The position numbers and the translations under genes are program-made. This document shows, in pieces, positions 1 through 6,866 of a stretch of 63,824 nt of DNA. A model generated the notes under the pieces. That model worked only from the letters and a program-made list of their open reading frames with translations. It had not been told where the DNA came from and made no database searches. Source of the DNA: a virus; the IMG/VR virus record IMGVR_UViG_3300037119_005132, positions 1-63,824 of that record; one strand, written 5' to 3'. The stretch's first letter is position 1. Each line of letters starts with the position of its first letter.

Positions 1-6
1 AAAGGA

Positions 7-115
7 TGCCTGGCCCCCCGCCCCCCGTTGAACCGTTTCAACAACGTGTGGGGGCCCTGTGGATAACTCTCACAGCAAGTTCCCAGGAAGCTGCGCGAAA
101 GCCGCGAAATCACGC
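7..115. repeat. Left copy of 109-base end repeat
   Basis: Identical base for base to 63713-63821. Six unmatched bases precede this copy and three follow the other, so the simplest reading is a circular or circularly permuted molecule whose assembly ends overlap. A true direct terminal repeat would normally begin at base 1. It carries a GTTGAA/TTCAAC inverted repeat (27-42) and one TGTGGATAA box (58-66). Confidence 0.9.
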
Positions 116-167
116 GGATCTCGGAGCTTTCGCGGTTCCGCGCTCTTGTGGATAACTCTGTGGATAA
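58..167 (+). other. DnaA-box-like cluster
   Basis: TGTGGATAA, the reverse complement of the DnaA consensus TTATCCACA, occurs at 58-66, 147-155 and 159-167, all in one orientation. The last two are 12 bases apart. Three exact copies of a 9-mer with this base content in 110 bases of a GC-rich genome are unlikely by chance. They may recruit host DnaA for replication of the circular phage genome. Confidence 0.55.
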
Positions 168-219
168 CCGCCACTCCGACGGCTCCCCCGTATGTGGCGG
201 GATGATTGATGAGCGCCGC

Positions 220-251
220 GGCTCTCCCCCGATATGGGGAGCGAGAGAGCC
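220..251. other. Nested hairpin
   Basis: An outer 7-base stem GGCTCTC/GAGAGCC (220-226, 245-251) encloses an inner CCCC/GGGG stem (227-230, 236-239). There is no T tract, so an intrinsic terminator is uncertain. It may be a structural element of the origin-like region. Confidence 0.4.
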
Positions 252-588
252 GTGAGCGCGTGAACCGCTCCCCCGTGAGCACAACTCCACAGTGACCAGA
301 TACCTAGCTCCCGCTCCGCGCTCCTGTCGCGATGACATGGCGCGGCCGCTCCGCTCTGGCTCTCATCCCTTACTCACAGCGCGCCACACGGTGCGAGAGA
401 GCCGCTACGCGCTCCACAGCGCTAGCGGCTTCCACTAGCGAAGAGAGAGCCGCAGAGAGCGTCACAGCGCGCTAGGTACTCACTAGACATAGCTCCCCCA
501 GAGAGAGCCGCAGAGCACAGCACAGCGATAGCGCGTAGCGCGGAAGCTGTGCCGCTCTCGCTCTCTCACGCGGGGGAGCGGTTCACCC

Positions 589-685
589 GTAAAGCTGGCT
601 TTACATGCTCCGCAGGGAGCGCGGAAAGCCAGCTTTACAGTCCACAGCGAAGCGGCTTGCTTCGCTGTAAAGCGCGGCTTTACAG
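589..685. promoter_or_regulatory. Cluster of three TGTAAAGC palindromes (candidate operators)
   Basis: Three inverted repeats precede gene 713: GTAAAGC-TG-GCTTTAC at 589-604, the degenerate GGAAAGC-CA-GCTTTAC at 623-638, and CTGTAAAGC-GCG-GCTTTACAG at 665-685. The same palindrome recurs singly at five other places. Dyad symmetry and clustering upstream of the first rightward gene suggest binding sites for a dimeric repressor or replication protein. The binding protein is not identified. Confidence 0.6.
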
Positions 686-712
686 AGTCGCCACACAAGA
701 GAGACAAGAGAC

Positions 713-1594
713 ATGACAACCGAACCGAACAACACTCCGGCCGCTCCCGCGAAGAAAGAGAGCGCGCCGGTCAGCAAGTCCGCGAAGCTCACGGCCGCAG
801 ACATTCCGGCCGCAGAGTGGGACAAGCTTGTCGCCGCTACCGGCACGAGCGTTACCGCCGTCGGAAAGACAATTCGCGCGGTAGCGGCTTTCTGTCAGAC
901 ACACTCCGCGCTCTCCGCGCGGAGCATGGCGGATTACATGAGCGCTCACTACACGTCCGGCGCGCTGTCGCACACGACGATTGCACAGCACAAGAGGTTG
1001 GATGCCACGCTCACGGAAGCCGTGGATTCCGCCATGCTGTCGGATGAGTTGTATGGGAAAGCGCGCTCGCTCTTCGCGGCCGCTTCCTATGGCTGGGAGC
1101 GCTGGGAGGCCGCGCTCAAATGGGAGAGCGTTACCGCTTCCACTCACGAGGGAGAGCGAAGCGCTCTCGCTGTGCGACTCATTACCGAGACCTACAGCGC
1201 GGCTCAGAGTGACGTGGCAATCGCGGCCGCAGAGACCGCGAAAGCCGCAGAGCGCGAAGCCGCGAAAGCGAAGCGCGAGGAAGCCGCAGAGACCGCGAAG
1301 CAAGAGCGCGCGGCCGAACTGGAAGCCGCTACCGGCGCGCTCCGGGAGGAACTGGAAGCGCTGAAAGCCACGGCCGTTACGGCCGGAGAGCCTGGCTCCT
1401 GGGAAGCGCTCACGCGGCTCTTGGGAGACTTCCTCCCTCACGCGGCGGACATGCCGCGCCACACGGGAGCCGCGCTCGCGGCTCTCATGGCGGCCGCCGG
1501 GAACAACTCTCCCGGAGACGTCGGCGCGAAGCATGGCGCGGCTCCCGCGCGGAAGCCGCAGAGCAAGAGCAAGCCGCTTCCGGTAGCGGCATGA
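713..1594 (+). CDS. Unknown protein with long coiled coil, first rightward gene
   Basis: The function is not recognised. The 293 residues comprise a Pro/Ala/Lys-rich disordered start (1-25), a helical globular part (about 28-160), an Ala/Glu/Lys/Arg stretch likely to be a coiled coil (about 160-225), and a basic Lys/Ser/Pro tail. Three palindromes lie upstream and two strong hairpins follow, so it looks like its own transcription unit. Only a purine-rich stretch precedes ATG 713. Its codon vocabulary (AGC, GCT, GCG-CTC pairs) matches the flanking control region and not other genes. A DNA-binding role in replication, partition or regulation is a guess from position. Confidence 0.8.
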   Translation: MTTEPNNTPAAPAKKESAPVSKSAKLTAADIPAAEWDKLVAATGTSVTAVGKTIRAVAAFCQTHSALSARSMADYMSAHYTSGALSHTTIAQHKRLDATLTEAVDSAMLSDELYGKARSLFAAASYGWERWEAALKWESVTASTHEGERSALAVRLITETYSAAQSDVAIAAAETAKAAEREAAKAKREEAAETAKQERAAELEAATGALREELEALKATAVTAGEPGSWEALTRLLGDFLPHAADMPRHTGAALAALMAAAGNNSPGDVGAKHGAAPARKPQSKSKPLPVAA

Positions 1595-1599
1595 CATAC

Positions 1600-1626
1600 G
1601 GGGGAGCGGCCGTAAGCCGCTCCCCC
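1600..1626 (+). terminator. Hairpin terminator after gene 713
   Basis: A perfect 11-base stem GGGGGAGCGGC/GCCGCTCCCCC with loop CGTAA lies five bases after the stop codon. No T run follows, as is common in GC-rich actinobacterial terminators. Confidence 0.6.
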
Positions 1627-1634
1627 ACACTCTC

Positions 1635-1668
1635 CCGCGAGGGAGCCGCTCACCCGGCTCTCTCGCGG
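1635..1668 (+). terminator. Second tandem hairpin
   Basis: A 14-base stem (1635-1648 with 1655-1668, one G-T pair) with loop CTCACC directly follows the first hairpin. The pair probably insulates gene 713 from the next operon. Confidence 0.5.
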
Positions 1669-1732
1669 CGAGAGCGCTTCGGCGACCCCGCTGGGCTTGC
1701 AGCTTTGCTGCCGATCCATCCGGGCCTCCGGG

Positions 1733-1753
1733 CTGTAAAGCGTCGCTTTACAG
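1733..1753. promoter_or_regulatory. TGTAAAGC palindrome, copy 4
   Basis: CTGTAAAGC-GTC-GCTTTACAG is a perfect 9-base-arm dyad in the gap between gene 713 and the membrane-protein operon. It is placed as an operator for the operon starting at 1853 would be. Confidence 0.6.
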
Positions 1754-1810
1754 GCCCTATGCCTATGTCGGCCGCGACACCCGCCGCGGCCGCGCGGTCA
1801 ATGAACGAAC

Positions 1811-1831
1811 GGCCGGACACCGTGTCCGGCC
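1811..1831. promoter_or_regulatory. GC-rich palindrome before gene 1853
   Basis: GGCCGGACAC-C-GTGTCCGGCC has perfect 10-base arms around one base. It lies between the TCAATGAACGA word at 1798 and the ribosome-binding site of gene 1853. The centre is too short for an ideal RNA hairpin, so a protein site is as likely as an attenuator. Confidence 0.45.
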
Positions 1832-1852
1832 TCGCACAGAAAGGTGACGTCA

Positions 1853-2047
1853 ATGAGCGTTCCCCCTCCCCGTCCGTCCACCCTCCGGGTGATCGAGACC
1901 CCGACCCGAGTGGTCAATGAAGATTCGCCCCGCGCACCGCGCACGACGACCATCGTCGTGCGCTGGGACAGCGTGCTCACCGTCCTCGCGTCGCTGCTCA
2001 TCGGCGTCGCGATCGGCGCGAGCGTCATGACGGCGGTGACGTTCTGA
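1853..2047 (+). CDS. Small single-pass membrane protein
   Basis: This 64-residue protein has a Pro/Thr/Arg-rich N-terminal half and one hydrophobic helix near its C-terminus (about residues 43-61, VLTVLASLLIGVAIGASVM). ATG 1853 is chosen because AGAAAGG sits 8 bases upstream; an in-frame GTG at 1844 is the alternative. The gene begins a tight membrane/secreted block, and its stop overlaps the next start (TGATG). The start lies within a TCAATGA word. No function is recognised; immediate-early envelope modification is possible. Confidence 0.75.
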   Translation: MSVPPPRPSTLRVIETPTRVVNEDSPRAPRTTTIVVRWDSVLTVLASLLIGVAIGASVMTAVTF

Positions 2048-2574
2048 TGCGCGGCTTCGACAAGGCCGTCTTCGTCGGCGCGGGCGTCATCATCGCCTGC
2101 GGATTCGGCGCGCTCACCGTGGCGATGGTCAGCCCGGCGTTCGCCGCGCCGGCCGATGAGCCCGAGGCTGTAAAGCCGCCCTTTACAGGGCAGCCGGTCT
2201 GCTCCGAGTCCGTCGTCGCCGTCGGCGGCGAGTGCTGGGGACCGCTGCTCGCTCTGCCCGAGGTGCCCATCACCGACGTGCCGTGCGTGACCGAGGACAG
2301 CGACAACTGCTACTGGGATGCGACCTCGAGTGGCAACGGCGAGGGGCGTTCGTTCGTCGTCGTCGATGGCAAGCAGTTCTTCGCCGATGAGCCGGAGCCC
2401 GTCGCTCCCGCGCCGGTCGCCGCCCCCACCGGTGAGCACACCGGCACCGTCGTGCTCAACGGCGAGACCTGGCAGTACACCGACGGGTGGGACACCATCC
2501 TGTACTGCGAGCTCCCGCTCACGGTCGGCATCGACGTCGACAACAACGGCAACGAGTGGGCAGCGTGCATGTGA
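2047..2574 (+). CDS. Secreted cysteine-containing protein with signal peptide
   Basis: The 175-residue product begins with a Sec-type signal: basic MRGFDK, a hydrophobic core (about 8-30) and an AFA-A cleavage site near residue 35. The exported part is acidic and carries several spaced cysteines (near SESVV, GECW, PCVTE, DNCYW, LYCE and the C-terminus), suggesting disulphides outside the membrane. It is coupled to the membrane protein upstream. A TGTAAAG palindrome is embedded at 2168-2188 and imposes the rare codons TTT and ACA. Surface exclusion or envelope alteration is an inference. Confidence 0.8.
   Translation: MRGFDKAVFVGAGVIIACGFGALTVAMVSPAFAAPADEPEAVKPPFTGQPVCSESVVAVGGECWGPLLALPEVPITDVPCVTEDSDNCYWDATSSGNGEGRSFVVVDGKQFFADEPEPVAPAPVAAPTGEHTGTVVLNGETWQYTDGWDTILYCELPLTVGIDVDNNGNEWAACM
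2168..2188. promoter_or_regulatory. TGTAAAG palindrome, copy 5 (intragenic)
   Basis: CTGTAAAGC-CGC-CCTTTACAG lies inside the secreted-protein gene. Seven of eight outer arm bases are conserved on each side and rare codons are tolerated to keep them, which points to selection on DNA. Confidence 0.5.
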
Positions 2575-2861
2575 TGGACGCGCTCACCATCCCCGAGGAG
2601 GGCACGGTCGATCGCTCGCCGCTCAACATCCTCGACGTGCTCTGCTCCCTGCAGGGTGACATCCTCATCGAGACGCGAGCGATCGAGCGCGAGTTCCAGC
2701 GACTCACCGCCCGGCCGCGCATCGAGGAGTCGATCATGCAACGTCTCGCCGTGCTGCGAGACGACCGCGATCGGCTGCTCACGTCGCTGCTCTGGCACCG
2801 CCAGGAGCACGCCCACATGCCCGACGACTGCGCGATCTGCGATCGGTCGGTGTCGCTGTGA
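2574..2861 (+). CDS. Small helical protein with C-terminal CxxC
   Basis: Function unknown. The 95 residues are mostly charged helix (DILIETRAIEREFQRL and following) and end in a His/Cys patch (WHRQEHAHMPDDCAICDRS) that could bind zinc. ATG 2574 overlaps the preceding TGA as TGATG. GTG at 2571 is an alternative start. Confidence 0.75.
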   Translation: MDALTIPEEGTVDRSPLNILDVLCSLQGDILIETRAIEREFQRLTARPRIEESIMQRLAVLRDDRDRLLTSLLWHRQEHAHMPDDCAICDRSVSL

Positions 2862-2956
2862 GCGTCGTGCTCGCCACCCTGTTCGTCACCTGGGCGGGCG
2901 CTCTCGTGCCCGCCCTGGTCGGCGCCGTCGTCCTGCTCATCGGCCGTGTCCGATGA
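2858..2956 (+). CDS. 32-residue membrane peptide
   Basis: GTG 2858 overlaps the previous stop as GTGA. The peptide is almost wholly hydrophobic (LATLFVTWAGALVPALVG, then VVLLIG) and ends in basic RVR, as expected for a one-helix membrane protein. It ends the membrane/secreted block 1853-2956. Function unknown. Confidence 0.6.
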   Translation: MSVVLATLFVTWAGALVPALVGAVVLLIGRVR

Positions 2957-3017
2957 CCGGAGCAGACTTGCTCTGCACCCCACGGCTCCCGTCACTGCGA
3001 CGGTCTCGCCGAACCAG

Positions 3018-3037
3018 CTGTAAAGATCCGCTTTACA
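3018..3037. promoter_or_regulatory. TGTAAAG palindrome, copy 6
   Basis: CTGTAAAG-ATCCG-CTTTACA lies 24 bases before ATG 3061, between the stop at 2956 and the ribosome-binding site AGAAAGG. It is in operator position for the gene 3061 operon. Confidence 0.55.
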
Positions 3038-3060
3038 CCACACCAGAAAGGCTGGCCGAC

Positions 3061-3306
3061 ATGGCTACTCTCACCCTCACTCCCCGCCACGGCAGGGACT
3101 ACCCCAGCAAGGCCGCCGTCGTCGCGGACTGGGCCGACGGCAAGGACTTCACCGTTGCCAACGCCTTCGACCCGGACAACGGCCGGCCGGTCTCGATCCG
3201 CGAGTCGAGCACGCTCGTCTCGCGTGGCATCGACGCCGTGCACATCCGGTACAAGAAGCTGACGCAGATCGCCGTCATCCCCGTCCGTCCGGTGGTCGAG
3301 TCATGA
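3061..3306 (+). CDS. Small conserved-looking protein, unknown
   Basis: An 81-residue protein with no recognised domain. It is rich in short beta segments (TVANAF, IDAVHIRYKKLTQIAVIPV). ATG 3061 is preferred because AGAAAGG lies upstream. An ATG at 2953 that would overlap the previous stop is open in the same frame but would run through the palindrome. The stop overlaps the next start (ATGA). Confidence 0.8.
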   Translation: MATLTLTPRHGRDYPSKAAVVADWADGKDFTVANAFDPDNGRPVSIRESSTLVSRGIDAVHIRYKKLTQIAVIPVRPVVES

Positions 3307-3659
3307 CCCGCCGTCGCGGGGTCGAGGTCGAGATCCTCGACCACGACAAGCTCGAGCGTGCGTGCCAGGCTCACGGTCTGGCGACCGTGAGCTACACCGG
3401 CAACGCGCTGCTCCGTCGCCTCGACGGCGGAGCCGCCGTCGTACTCAGCTACGAGGGCGTCGGCGCGACCACGCTCCGCACCGGCTGGGTCTACCTCGAC
3501 ACCGAGAGCCACGAGTGGCAGTGCCTGCCGCTCGGCGTGGTGGAGGACTGCCGTACCGGAGTCAATGAAGATCTCGCGGACTTCATCCGCACGTTCGGGT
3601 CGCGACTCGACTCGAACCACTACCGCTGGTTCCAGTGGGCGAACGAGGAGACGCGCTGA
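3303..3659 (+). CDS. Hypothetical protein, 118 aa
   Basis: No family is recognised. The protein is mixed alpha/beta, with a central GWVYLDTESHEWQCLPLGV stretch and a Trp-rich C-terminus (HYRWFQWANEE). It carries a TCAATGA word at 3562, read as Val-Asn-Glu. ATGA overlap upstream and TGATG overlap downstream place it in a translationally coupled string. Confidence 0.8.
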   Translation: MTRRRGVEVEILDHDKLERACQAHGLATVSYTGNALLRRLDGGAAVVLSYEGVGATTLRTGWVYLDTESHEWQCLPLGVVEDCRTGVNEDLADFIRTFGSRLDSNHYRWFQWANEETR

Positions 3660-3928
3660 TGCAGATCCACGACCACAACTACCAGCCGCACCCCGAGATG
3701 CCGACCGTCAAGGTCTGCGCCGTCGAGGACTGCGGCGCCCACGAGAACGACGGGCAGGAGACCTGGCTCGGCCAGATCCTGGTCGACGGCGAGTGGGTGG
3801 ACTACGCCCGAGGCTCGTCGGCCTCGGCGACCCGCTGGGCCGACGAGGATCCAGCCGCCCGCCGCGTCGTCTACTGGACGCGCAAGAGCGTGCCGGTCTG
3901 GCCTGTCAATGAACGAGAGGCACGCTGA
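3659..3928 (+). CDS. Small His/Cys protein, unknown
   Basis: 89 residues, start ATG 3659 in a TGATG overlap. The N-terminus has several His residues and a C-x5-C pair (CAVEDCGAHEND) that might bind metal. The rest is Trp-rich (GEWVDYARG, YWTRKSVPVWPV). It ends with a TCAATGAACGA word. Function unknown. Confidence 0.75.
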   Translation: MQIHDHNYQPHPEMPTVKVCAVEDCGAHENDGQETWLGQILVDGEWVDYARGSSASATRWADEDPAARRVVYWTRKSVPVWPVNEREAR

Positions 3929-4068
3929 TGTGGGTCGTCTTCAACAATGAGACCGGCTGGTCGGACGAGTCGATGCGGTTCGGCAGCAAGGGTGAGGCGC
4001 TGGACTTCATCGCCGAGCACGACGACAACGAGTACGGCGACACGTTCGGGATGAGGTACGAGCCGTGA
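3928..4068 (+). CDS. 46-residue acidic protein
   Basis: ATG 3928 overlaps the previous TGA, and the stop overlaps the next GTG as GTGA. The sequence is acidic (FIAEHDDNEYGD) with an aromatic start (MWVVFNN). Coding is supported by the coupled overlaps and GC-rich third positions. Function unknown. Confidence 0.65.
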   Translation: MWVVFNNETGWSDESMRFGSKGEALDFIAEHDDNEYGDTFGMRYEP

Positions 4069-4289
4069 CCGGCCCCGTCGTGCACCTCAGCACCGGCGGC
4101 ACCGGGTCCGCCTGCGGTCGCCGTGCGGTGGATTGGTCAGCGGACGAGACCGCCAAGGTGGACTGCGCTCGGTGCCGCGGCACCTTCCGGTTCACCCTCC
4201 GCCTGCTGGACGAGCGCGGCGAGCGTGTCCCGTCCAGCTATGGCGAGCGCGTGGCCGCACACCGCCGACGGGTGGCCCGCGATGTGTGA
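4065..4289 (+). CDS. Small zinc-ribbon-like protein
   Basis: 74 residues from GTG 4065. It shows a Cys at 17 and a CARC pair (about 34-37) followed by an Arg-rich helix (RVAAHRRRVARDV). Several small proteins in this arm have similar single CxxC sites. It overlaps both neighbours. Function unknown; nucleic-acid binding is possible. Confidence 0.7.
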   Translation: MTGPVVHLSTGGTGSACGRRAVDWSADETAKVDCARCRGTFRFTLRLLDERGERVPSSYGERVAAHRRRVARDV

Positions 4290-4719
4290 GTCCTGCGTCC
4301 CCACCTGCAGCGTGCCACTGCGTCTGTCAACGAACGGCAACGAGGTCGGCCAGGTGACCCTGCTCATCGACAGCGAAGAGGCAGGCACCGTCGTCAGTGT
4401 CACCGTCGGCGCGAAGGAACTGGCACAGGCCGTGTGGACTGCGGCCAGGGATCACGAGGCCCGCGTTGCTCGGCAGAAGACTGCCGAGTGGGTGTACCAG
4501 ATGACCCTCGGCCGCACCGTCCCGAAGTTCCGAGCGAACCGGCAGATCGCGACGTCGCCGTCGAGCCTGCCGTTCCAGATGCGGCACCATCACGTCGAGT
4601 TGCTCGACACCGAGGTGCCGGCGAGCTACGACGCGGAGGTCTCGGTGATGTTCCACAACGGATACACCGCCCGCGTCCCCTTCTACGACCTCGTGCCACT
4701 GCGCGAGGACGACGAGTAG
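4282..4719 (+). CDS. Hypothetical protein, 145 aa
   Basis: ATG 4282 is favoured because it follows the end of gene 4065 with an 8-base overlap; longer upstream readings only shadow that gene. The N-terminus has three Cys in nine residues (MCESCVPTCS), followed by a beta-rich part and a C-terminal domain with HHHVELLD. TCAACGAACGG at 4327 is read as Ser-Thr-Asn. Function unknown. Confidence 0.75.
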   Translation: MCESCVPTCSVPLRLSTNGNEVGQVTLLIDSEEAGTVVSVTVGAKELAQAVWTAARDHEARVARQKTAEWVYQMTLGRTVPKFRANRQIATSPSSLPFQMRHHHVELLDTEVPASYDAEVSVMFHNGYTARVPFYDLVPLREDDE

Positions 4720-4731
4720 TCAATGAACATC

Positions 4732-4753
4732 GGCTGTCGGAATTCCGACAGCC
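4732..4753. promoter_or_regulatory. TGTCGGAATTCCGACA palindrome, copy 1
   Basis: A perfect 22-base dyad whose core is TGTCGGAATTCCGACA with GGC/GCC outside. It lies between genes, 12 bases after a TCAATGAACAT word and immediately before the ribosome-binding site of gene 4775. It may be an operator or, in mRNA, a translation-controlling hairpin. Confidence 0.6.
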
Positions 4754-4774
4754 CCTCCCTGGAAAGGAACCATC

Positions 4775-6340
4775 ATGGCGAACTACTTCGACACCACCAC
4801 GCGATGGGTCGAGTCTTGCCTGGGCTACACCGACAAGCCGCTGCTCAAGAACCAGCGACTCATCGCCGAGCCCGACCGCATATTCAGCTACGGCTCGCAC
4901 TTCGAGATCGCCCGGCTGATCCGTGACCGCCGCAACCCGTCGCACTGGATGCTCAACGGCGACCGCTTCTCGAACACCACGTCGAAGCACCAGGCCGAGG
5001 TGCTGTCCGCGATCACTCGCCGTGGCGGGAGCTTCGCTCGGGTGACCATCCCGTACTCCGCACTGCAAGCCGCCGACGTGCTGCTCGACACCGTGCAGAT
5101 CATCGAGTCAACGAGCGACCGGTGGGAGGACAAGCAGGAGTACTTCTTCGAGATGCCCGACTCGGCGACGTGGCAGTACGACACCGAGACCGCCGACCTC
5201 GGCGGCTGGCAGAACAGCAAGACCGGGGAGTTCGTCGCCCGGCTCAAGATGTGGGGCGAGGCGGGGCCGAAGCGGGAGACCTGCGTGGTCTGCGCGGATC
5301 CCGTCGGCTACACCCACTTCATGAAGCGCTACCCCGACGACCGCGACCGCGCATGGACGGAGTGCCAGGAGTTCACGCAGGCCATCGAGGCGCACCGCCG
5401 CTTCTCGCATGGCGAGTGGGAAGAGATCGGCCACCACGTGCGGGAGACCGGACGGCGCAGGCTCATCTCCCGTCGTGGCTGGTCGGAGTGGGATCTCGTG
5501 GACATGCCCGACTCCCCGACCGGCGTGGCCTACGTCCGCTCGTGGCGCCGGCACTGGCTGGGTGAGTCAGTGATCAAGGCGAAGGTGAGTTACCGCGGCT
5601 GGCGCAAGTGCCGTGACTGCGAGGGCACCGGCGTGGTCGAGCCCTACTCAGAGCAGTTCGCCGACGACGAGGGCTACGGCCCACTGACCGAGCGGCAGGA
5701 CTACTACGCACCGTCGACCGAGCAGTACGTCACCATCGTCGAGGACGACATGGTCTACCGTCATCGAACGGTGGCCGCCACCCGGATGACCACGCAGTGC
5801 GCCACCTGCGGCGGCGCCCGCCGGAACCGGGTGAACCGGCAGCGTTGGGCGTACTTCCTCAGCGGGTTCGACTCGAACGAGGCACGGCCGAGCTACTTCT
5901 TCTGCGAGCTCCCGCCCAAGGCACGCCCGACCAGCGTGGCCGAGGCGTACCAGGTGCTCAAGCCGAGGGCCGTGCACCTGGCTGAGCAGGTCGGCCGCGA
6001 GGTCGAGCGGCAGGGCGACATCTTCTGGATCCCGATGCCGGACCTCACCCTCCGTGACCTGCGCAAGCAGGGCACGTACCTCAAGCGGACCACCGAGACC
6101 GAGGAGTTCGGCCCGGACTGGAACCGCACTCGAGTGACGCACTTCACCGGCGGGGAACCGTACGTGCTGTCAACGAACCACACCGTGAGTGAGCAGGTCC
6201 GAGTGGGCCGACTCACCTACGCCCGAGGGATCATGCGGCACGAGCCGGACCGCCGCCGTCCCGACCACGCCCGGATCAAGCTGGGCGACGGCAAGACCTG
6301 GGGTCTTGTCGTGAAGAACACCGTTCCGATTGGAGCCTGA
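4775..6340 (+). CDS. Large early protein with DnaJ-like zinc motifs
   Basis: 521 residues, the largest product of the early block. Clear features are CVVC (about 169-172), CRDCEGTG (about 279-286) and CATCGG (about 349-354). The last two resemble the CxxCxGxG repeats of DnaJ zinc-binding domains and probably form one zinc site around an inserted acidic stretch. The N-terminal half is Trp/Tyr-rich and globular. ATG 4775 follows CCCTGGAAAGGA. It is preceded by palindrome copy 1 and contains TCAACGA words at 5108 and 6170. No enzyme signature was found; a chaperone-like or nucleic-acid role cannot be told apart. Confidence 0.85.
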   Translation: MANYFDTTTRWVESCLGYTDKPLLKNQRLIAEPDRIFSYGSHFEIARLIRDRRNPSHWMLNGDRFSNTTSKHQAEVLSAITRRGGSFARVTIPYSALQAADVLLDTVQIIESTSDRWEDKQEYFFEMPDSATWQYDTETADLGGWQNSKTGEFVARLKMWGEAGPKRETCVVCADPVGYTHFMKRYPDDRDRAWTECQEFTQAIEAHRRFSHGEWEEIGHHVRETGRRRLISRRGWSEWDLVDMPDSPTGVAYVRSWRRHWLGESVIKAKVSYRGWRKCRDCEGTGVVEPYSEQFADDEGYGPLTERQDYYAPSTEQYVTIVEDDMVYRHRTVAATRMTTQCATCGGARRNRVNRQRWAYFLSGFDSNEARPSYFFCELPPKARPTSVAEAYQVLKPRAVHLAEQVGREVERQGDIFWIPMPDLTLRDLRKQGTYLKRTTETEEFGPDWNRTRVTHFTGGEPYVLSTNHTVSEQVRVGRLTYARGIMRHEPDRRRPDHARIKLGDGKTWGLVVKNTVPIGA

Positions 6341-6343
6341 TCA

Positions 6344-6502
6344 ATGACCGACGAGCGCATGACTGTCGATGAGTACGACCGGAAGAAGGAACAGGCCCGC
6401 ATCCTGCGGGCCCTGGTCGACGAGACCGCTCGGCACAACGCGGAACTCACGCGATTGTCCGCCGAACTGGACAAGTACACCACCGAGGAGGTGAAGAAAT
6501 GA
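6344..6502 (+). CDS. 52-residue charged helical protein
   Basis: ATG 6344 lies in a TGATCAATGACC context four bases after the previous stop. The sequence is one long amphipathic, Glu/Lys/Arg-rich helix (YDRKKEQARILRALVDE), probably a small coiled coil. Its stop overlaps the next start (ATGA). Function unknown. Confidence 0.65.
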   Translation: MTDERMTVDEYDRKKEQARILRALVDETARHNAELTRLSAELDKYTTEEVKK

Positions 6503-6669
6503 ACACCACGCTTGAGAAGCCGGCCATCATCACGGAGGCCGCACCCCTCACGATCAGCGAGACCTCCTCGCTCATCGCCCTGGCCGCGTCGTCCGAGAGG
6601 ACGGCGCGCGTCAAGGCCACCGGCCCGCGCGCGTCGCGCGGCTGGCAGCTGGGCGGCAACGTCGATTAG
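6499..6669 (+). CDS. 56-residue hypothetical protein
   Basis: It begins at ATG 6499 in an ATGA overlap. Ala/Ser/Thr-rich (SLIALAASS) with a basic C-terminal part (KATGPRASRGWQ). Possibly a small DNA-mimic or regulatory peptide; nothing is recognised. Confidence 0.55.
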   Translation: MNTTLEKPAIITEAAPLTISETSSLIALAASSERTARVKATGPRASRGWQLGGNVD

Positions 6670-6677
6670 GACTGAAC

Positions 6678-6751
6678 CAGTCCGAACCTCTGGTCGCTTC
6701 ATGCGTGGAGCCCGGTAAGAGCGGCAGCGAACTGCCGCCACCAGAGGACTG
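6678..6751 (+). ncRNA. Candidate structured RNA with three-way junction
   Basis: In the 197-base gap before gene 6867, CCTCTGGT (6687-6694) pairs with ACCAGAGG (6740-6747), extended by CAGT/ACTG (6678-6681, 6748-6751) over a bulge. Inside are two hairpins: GCTTC/GGAGC (6696-6700, 6707-6711) and GCGGCAG-CGAA-CTGCCGC (6721-6738). The fold resembles a reduced tRNA but lacks an anticodon arm and the T-loop consensus. A leader RNA or small RNA is possible. Confidence 0.4.
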
Positions 6752-6832
6752 ACGTTGTCCCATGCGGCCCGCCTCTCTCCTCCATCGGGGGATGTCGGAG
6801 AGCGGCGGGTCGGGCGGACCAGCCCACCCCCC

Positions 6833-6848
6833 TGTCGGAATTCCGACA
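6833..6848. promoter_or_regulatory. TGTCGGAATTCCGACA palindrome, copy 2
   Basis: The exact 16-base dyad lies directly before TCAACGAAGG (6851) and the AAGGAG ribosome-binding site of gene 6867. This spacing relative to a start codon is similar to copy 1. Confidence 0.6.
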
Positions 6849-6866
6849 CCTCAACGAAGGAGCATC

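Larger units (their letters stand above)
1..712. other. Non-coding control and origin-like region
   Basis: No convincing gene lies in the first 712 bases. The stretch holds three TGTGGATAA boxes, a nested hairpin (220-251), repeated words such as GAGAGAGCCGC and GCTCCCCCGT, and three copies of a TGTAAAGC palindrome just before the first gene. Its short-word vocabulary (AGAGC, GCGCG, CTCCC) continues through gene 713-1594 and differs from the rest of the window. A replication origin or master regulatory region is the likeliest role, by inference. Confidence 0.55.

Noticed and set aside
680-1630. Long minus-strand frame opposite gene 713
   Set aside because: Arg/Gly-rich shadow; the + frame has a normal start, a sensible composition and terminators after its stop.
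2953-3060. Extended start at ATG 2953 for gene 3061
   Set aside because: It overlaps the previous stop but gives a basic, Ser/Arg-rich extension through the palindrome, while ATG 3061 has a clear ribosome-binding site.
6687-6748. tRNA-like fold (acceptor-like stem and D-like arm)
   Set aside because: Only two internal arms, no anticodon loop and no TTCGA-type loop; about 62 bases. Kept only as a structured RNA candidate.
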